From Coriobacteriaceae bacterium AF45-21 (lineage in GTDB: Bacteria > Actinomycetota > Coriobacteriia > Coriobacteriales > Coriobacteriaceae), in the NCBI GenBank assembly GCA_027682925.1, contig JAQCYU010000053.1:1-8006 (forward strand): 8,006 bases of DNA, written 5' to 3'. Below are positions 5,868 through 8,006 of this stretch, in pieces. The position numbers and the translations under genes are program-made. Position 1 is the first letter of the stretch; every line of letters begins with the position of its first letter. The notes beneath the pieces were generated by a model, which did not search any database, was not told the origin of the DNA, and worked only from the letters and a program-made list of their open reading frames with translations.

Positions 5868-7148
5868 TTACTGCCTTGCGGCACGATCAAAATGCCGGCG
5901 CCCAAACAGCAGCAACGCCGCAGGGACCGCCGTCACAACCATGCCTGCCCCCACGAGTGTCCGTTGTACGCCAAATGTCGCCGCCAGCCACGGGGCAATC
6001 GCCAGCGGCGCCACGCCGGCGAACATATTGCCAAAGCCCATGACCGAGTTCACACGGCCGAGTTGCTCGAGCGGCGCCGTCGTTTGCACAATGGTGTTGT
6101 GGAGCGGGTTGACGACACCCCAAGCTATGCCCAGGGCGATCTGGCCGACGAGGGCCACGCCCACGTACGGCGTCCCCACATAGAGCAGACTTCCCAGGCC
6201 CACGGACACGAGCGCCACGAGCAGCGTTTTAAGGTTGACCAGGTGCGGCGGCAAGCGGAGCGCGAGCACGGCACCCAGCACCGCGCCCACGCCCGAGGCC
6301 GACGAGAGCCAGCCCATCCACTCAACGCCGACGCGTAGGACATCGCGATAGAAAAACGACTCGAGCGGATCGAAGGCTCCGTAGCCAAAGTTCGAAAGAA
6401 AAATGATGCAGAAAAGTAGCGCGAGGACGCTGTTGGTGAAGACTGTCTTGATGCTGGCTGCGAAGGTGGCGCGGGAGGACGTGCTGGGGTTGGAGCTTTG
6501 TCCCGCACGCTCCCCTTCCTCTGCCGAATCGGCATCCGCATGCCCGGCGACATGGCTGGTCTGCGGCCTAAAGCCCCAGCCGACGACGAACGCCAGCACG
6601 GTAAAGAGCATCATGAGCACGAACACCGCGCGCGACGATGCGGCCGCCGCGACAAAGCCGCCCAGCGTGGGGCCAACGATGATACTCACGTTTGAAAACA
6701 TGGCGATGGCGGAGTTGATGTCTTTGAGCTCGACGGGATCATCGGTAAGGTAGGCCGGATAGGACGTGGCGATGGGCTGGGCGAATCCCATCACAAAGCC
6801 CAGAAACACCGCGCCGAGTAGGACGACGCCGGTCGCACTACCAAAGGCGATGATTGCCGTGCCAGTTGCGAGAGCGCCGATGATGCTCAGCAAGAAATGG
6901 CGGCGCGGACCCCAAGCGTCGAGCGCCGCGCCGCCCGCAAAGGATCCCAGGATCACAAATACATTCATAAACAGGATGGCCAGCGATGTCGCGACGACCG
7001 AGGCATCATCCGCATAGGTAAGCGTTCCGATGACGCCGATAAAATAACTGGTCTGAAACCCGGTATATATGAGGAAGCGCATTGCCACCAGGTGCTTAGC
7101 CTGCGCGGACAGCGTAAGTTGAGATTTTGAGAGAAGAGATGCGAGCAT
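5868..7148 (-). CDS. Major facilitator superfamily transporter (putative drug/efflux type)
   Basis: A 426-residue integral membrane protein of the MFS, with about 12 hydrophobic helices in two halves. These are joined by a hydrophilic central loop (about 193-228) rich in Asp, Glu, Ser and Gly. Between helices 2 and 3 lies GSFAGGAALDAWGPRRH (about 68-84), which matches MFS motif A (Gly...Asp...Gly-Arg/Lys-Arg). The closest resemblance is to proton-driven exporters of the MFS_3/macrolide-efflux or EntS-like group, so efflux of a small molecule is likely, but the substrate cannot be named. ATG 7148 is preferred because AAGGAG lies 5 nt upstream and the protein then starts with a short amphipathic segment before helix 1. 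Two in-frame ATG codons further upstream (7187 and 7166) lack a comparable site. It stands alone: a promoter candidate at 7285-7314, and inverted repeats after the stop. Confidence 0.9.
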   Translation of the reverse strand: MLASLLSKSQLTLSAQAKHLVAMRFLIYTGFQTSYFIGVIGTLTYADDASVVATSLAILFMNVFVILGSFAGGAALDAWGPRRHFLLSIIGALATGTAIIAFGSATGVVLLGAVFLGFVMGFAQPIATSYPAYLTDDPVELKDINSAIAMFSNVSIIVGPTLGGFVAAAASSRAVFVLMMLFTVLAFVVGWGFRPQTSHVAGHADADSAEEGERAGQSSNPSTSSRATFAASIKTVFTNSVLALLFCIIFLSNFGYGAFDPLESFFYRDVLRVGVEWMGWLSSASGVGAVLGAVLALRLPPHLVNLKTLLVALVSVGLGSLLYVGTPYVGVALVGQIALGIAWGVVNPLHNTIVQTTAPLEQLGRVNSVMGFGNMFAGVAPLAIAPWLAATFGVQRTLVGAGMVVTAVPAALLLFGRRHFDRAARQ

Positions 7149-7284
7149 GGAGACTCCTTGTTTCATACGAATGTGGACGGCGGGCATTCGCCACCGTCTG
7201 TCAAATCAATCTATCCGCATGAAACATTAAGGACGCATCAAGCCCCTTCTCTCCGTTTTTCGCCCGTCATGAACCACTTGGCAG

Positions 7285-7314
7285 ATTGTAAAGCATGTCT
7301 CACACATCTACCAA
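7285..7314 (-). promoter_or_regulatory. Candidate promoter of the MFS transporter gene
   Basis: Minus-strand TTGGTA (7309-7314, four of six) and TACAAT (7285-7290, five of six) are separated by 18 bp. This predicts a leader of roughly 130 nt before ATG 7148. The -35 is built from the last bases of the T-rich tail of the upstream hairpin, the same layout as before the HAD gene. A separate TTGACA at about 7200 on the same strand has no matching -10. Confidence 0.4.
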
Positions 7315-7355
7315 AGCAAAAACCACCACAAAGGAGCCTGGCACCTTTGTGGTGG
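7312..7355 (-). terminator. Intergenic hairpin repeat, copy 3, with T-rich tail (terminator-like)
   Basis: A 12-bp perfect stem (CCACCACAAAGG at 7323-7334 with its complement at 7344-7355) has a 9-nt loop. On the minus strand it is followed by TTTTTGCTTTGG. It is the best preserved of the three related hairpins and shares 23 identical bases with copy 2. It lies downstream of the MobB gene and before the MFS gene, so it would end MobB transcription. Confidence 0.75.
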
Positions 7356-7381
7356 AAATGGCGTTTGCCAGATAAAACCTT

Positions 7382-7411
7382 CCAAAATAAACCTGTCCCT
7401 TTTGGCAGGTT
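7382..7411 (-). terminator. Probable first terminator after the MobB gene
   Basis: On the minus strand AACCTG pairs with CAGGTT (7406-7411 with 7390-7395), with a further partly paired interior, and is followed by TATTTTGG. It starts about 30 bp after the MobB stop codon and precedes the stronger hairpin at 7323-7355. The stem is only 6 bp of uninterrupted pairing, so it is weaker than the other terminators. Confidence 0.5.
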
Positions 7412-7440
7412 ATGGCAGCGCAGCGAGCCGGCCCCAAGCC

Positions 7441-8006
7441 TTAAAGGTGATCTTGGATCAGATCGCAGATGGCTCGGGCGTCGTTGATGTTGATGGCCCG
7501 GGTCGCAAAGCCGGCGTCGAAGGCCTGGCGTGCCAGGGCCTCGTTGCAGGCAAGGGCTAGCGTGTGGCCATCGACCAGGTCGAGCGAGCTCTTGCCGCGC
7601 AGACGGTCGACACCGGAGCGCGCGACCACGATGTTGTCGAAGCCCTCGGTCTTGTAGCCCTCGATGATCACCACGTCGACATCGTTGTAGCGCGACAGCA
7701 GCTCGCGCGCGGGCATCTCGTCCTCCTCGCGCGTGTCGGCGTACTCCGCCCAGCGCGTGGCGCAGATAAGGCCCACGTGCTTGGATCCGGCCTGGTGATG
7801 GCGCCACGTATCCTTAGCGGGCACGTCGATATCAAAGCCGTGGTGCCCGTGATGCTTGAGCGAACCCACGCGCAGACCGCGGCGGGTGAGCTCGGCGATA
7901 ACCTTCTCGACAAGCGTGGTCTTGCCCGAGTTTTGGTAGCCGATAAACGCGATCGCGGGGACGCCCGGGGCCGGAGCTGCGGGCGCAACGGCGACGGATG
8001 CGCTCG
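7441..8006 (-). CDS. mobB: Molybdopterin-guanine dinucleotide biosynthesis protein B (MobB), 5' end outside window
   Basis: GTP-binding P-loop protein of molybdenum cofactor biosynthesis. MobB partners MobA, which attaches GMP to molybdopterin for enzymes such as formate dehydrogenases and DMSO-reductase-type oxidoreductases. In the 187 visible residues, a Walker A motif (GYQNSGKTT, 22-30) follows strand PAIAFI. Then come the family's His-rich SLKHHGHHGFDID (48-60), the RHHQAGS segment (about 68-74) and VVIIEGYK (111-118), which corresponds to the Walker B/EGYK signature. The C-terminus is complete at TAA 7441-7443. The frame remains open to the right edge, with an Ala/Pro/Val-rich stretch (VAVAPAAPAPGVP) before the P-loop. 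This looks like an interdomain linker, so the gene may be a fusion with another cofactor-biosynthesis domain such as MobA. No start codon is visible. The family call is firm; the fusion is inference. Confidence 0.9.
   Translation of the reverse strand, partial: SASVAVAPAAPAPGVPAIAFIGYQNSGKTTLVEKVIAELTRRGLRVGSLKHHGHHGFDIDVPAKDTWRHHQAGSKHVGLICATRWAEYADTREEDEMPARELLSRYNDVDVVIIEGYKTEGFDNIVVARSGVDRLRGKSSLDLVDGHTLALACNEALARQAFDAGFATRAININDARAICDLIQDHL

Noticed and set aside
7238..7807. Alternative minus-strand frame overlapping MobB
   Set aside because: MobB in the adjacent frame has Walker A and EGYK motifs. This frame is Arg/Ala/Pro-rich and also runs through a terminator hairpin.

Overview
The window reads as chromosomal DNA of a high-GC, Gram-positive gut actinobacterium, most likely a Coriobacteriia member such as Collinsella. 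That assignment is an inference from three things: GC-rich housekeeping genes, sortase-type pilin genes, and a hairpin repeat that recurs between genes. No rRNA or other marker gene is present to confirm it. All five supported genes lie on the minus strand, so the map is best read from right to left.

Right part (about 8006 to 4750): the 3' portion of a MobB-type molybdenum cofactor gene (7441-8006, 5' end outside the window), a 12-helix MFS transporter (5868-7148) and a Cof-type HAD hydrolase (4836-5657). These look like separately transcribed housekeeping or accessory genes. Each is followed by a CCACAAAGG...CCTTTGTGG hairpin with a T-rich tail on the minus strand, so three copies lie within 2.6 kb. 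In two gaps the tail of the hairpin runs straight into a good candidate -35 box for the next gene. A very clean rho-independent terminator (4751-4786) ends the HAD unit.

Middle (4300-4750): about 450 bp of AT-rich intergenic DNA with no credible gene. It carries a candidate promoter for the surface-protein locus to its left.

Left part (4299 to 1): a pilus or adhesin operon. The first gene (978-4299) encodes a signal peptide, a large Gly-rich right-handed beta-helix, two FctA/Spy0128-like isopeptide pilin domains, and an LPLSG cell-wall sorting signal. It is interrupted by an uninterrupted run of ten G residues (minus strand, 4117-4126) just after the signal peptide. As assembled, the gene is out of frame and makes only 64 residues. 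Nine or twelve G would restore a 1,106-residue surface protein. This is the signature of slipped-strand phase variation and is the most interesting feature of the window. The second gene (from 985 leftwards) encodes a D2-type fimbrial pilin. It overlaps the first by 8 nt and is probably translationally coupled to it, so the G-tract could switch both. This second gene is itself broken near the window edge by an exact 109-bp direct repeat with a 125-bp period, which shifts the frame. That could be a real tandem duplication or an assembly artefact.
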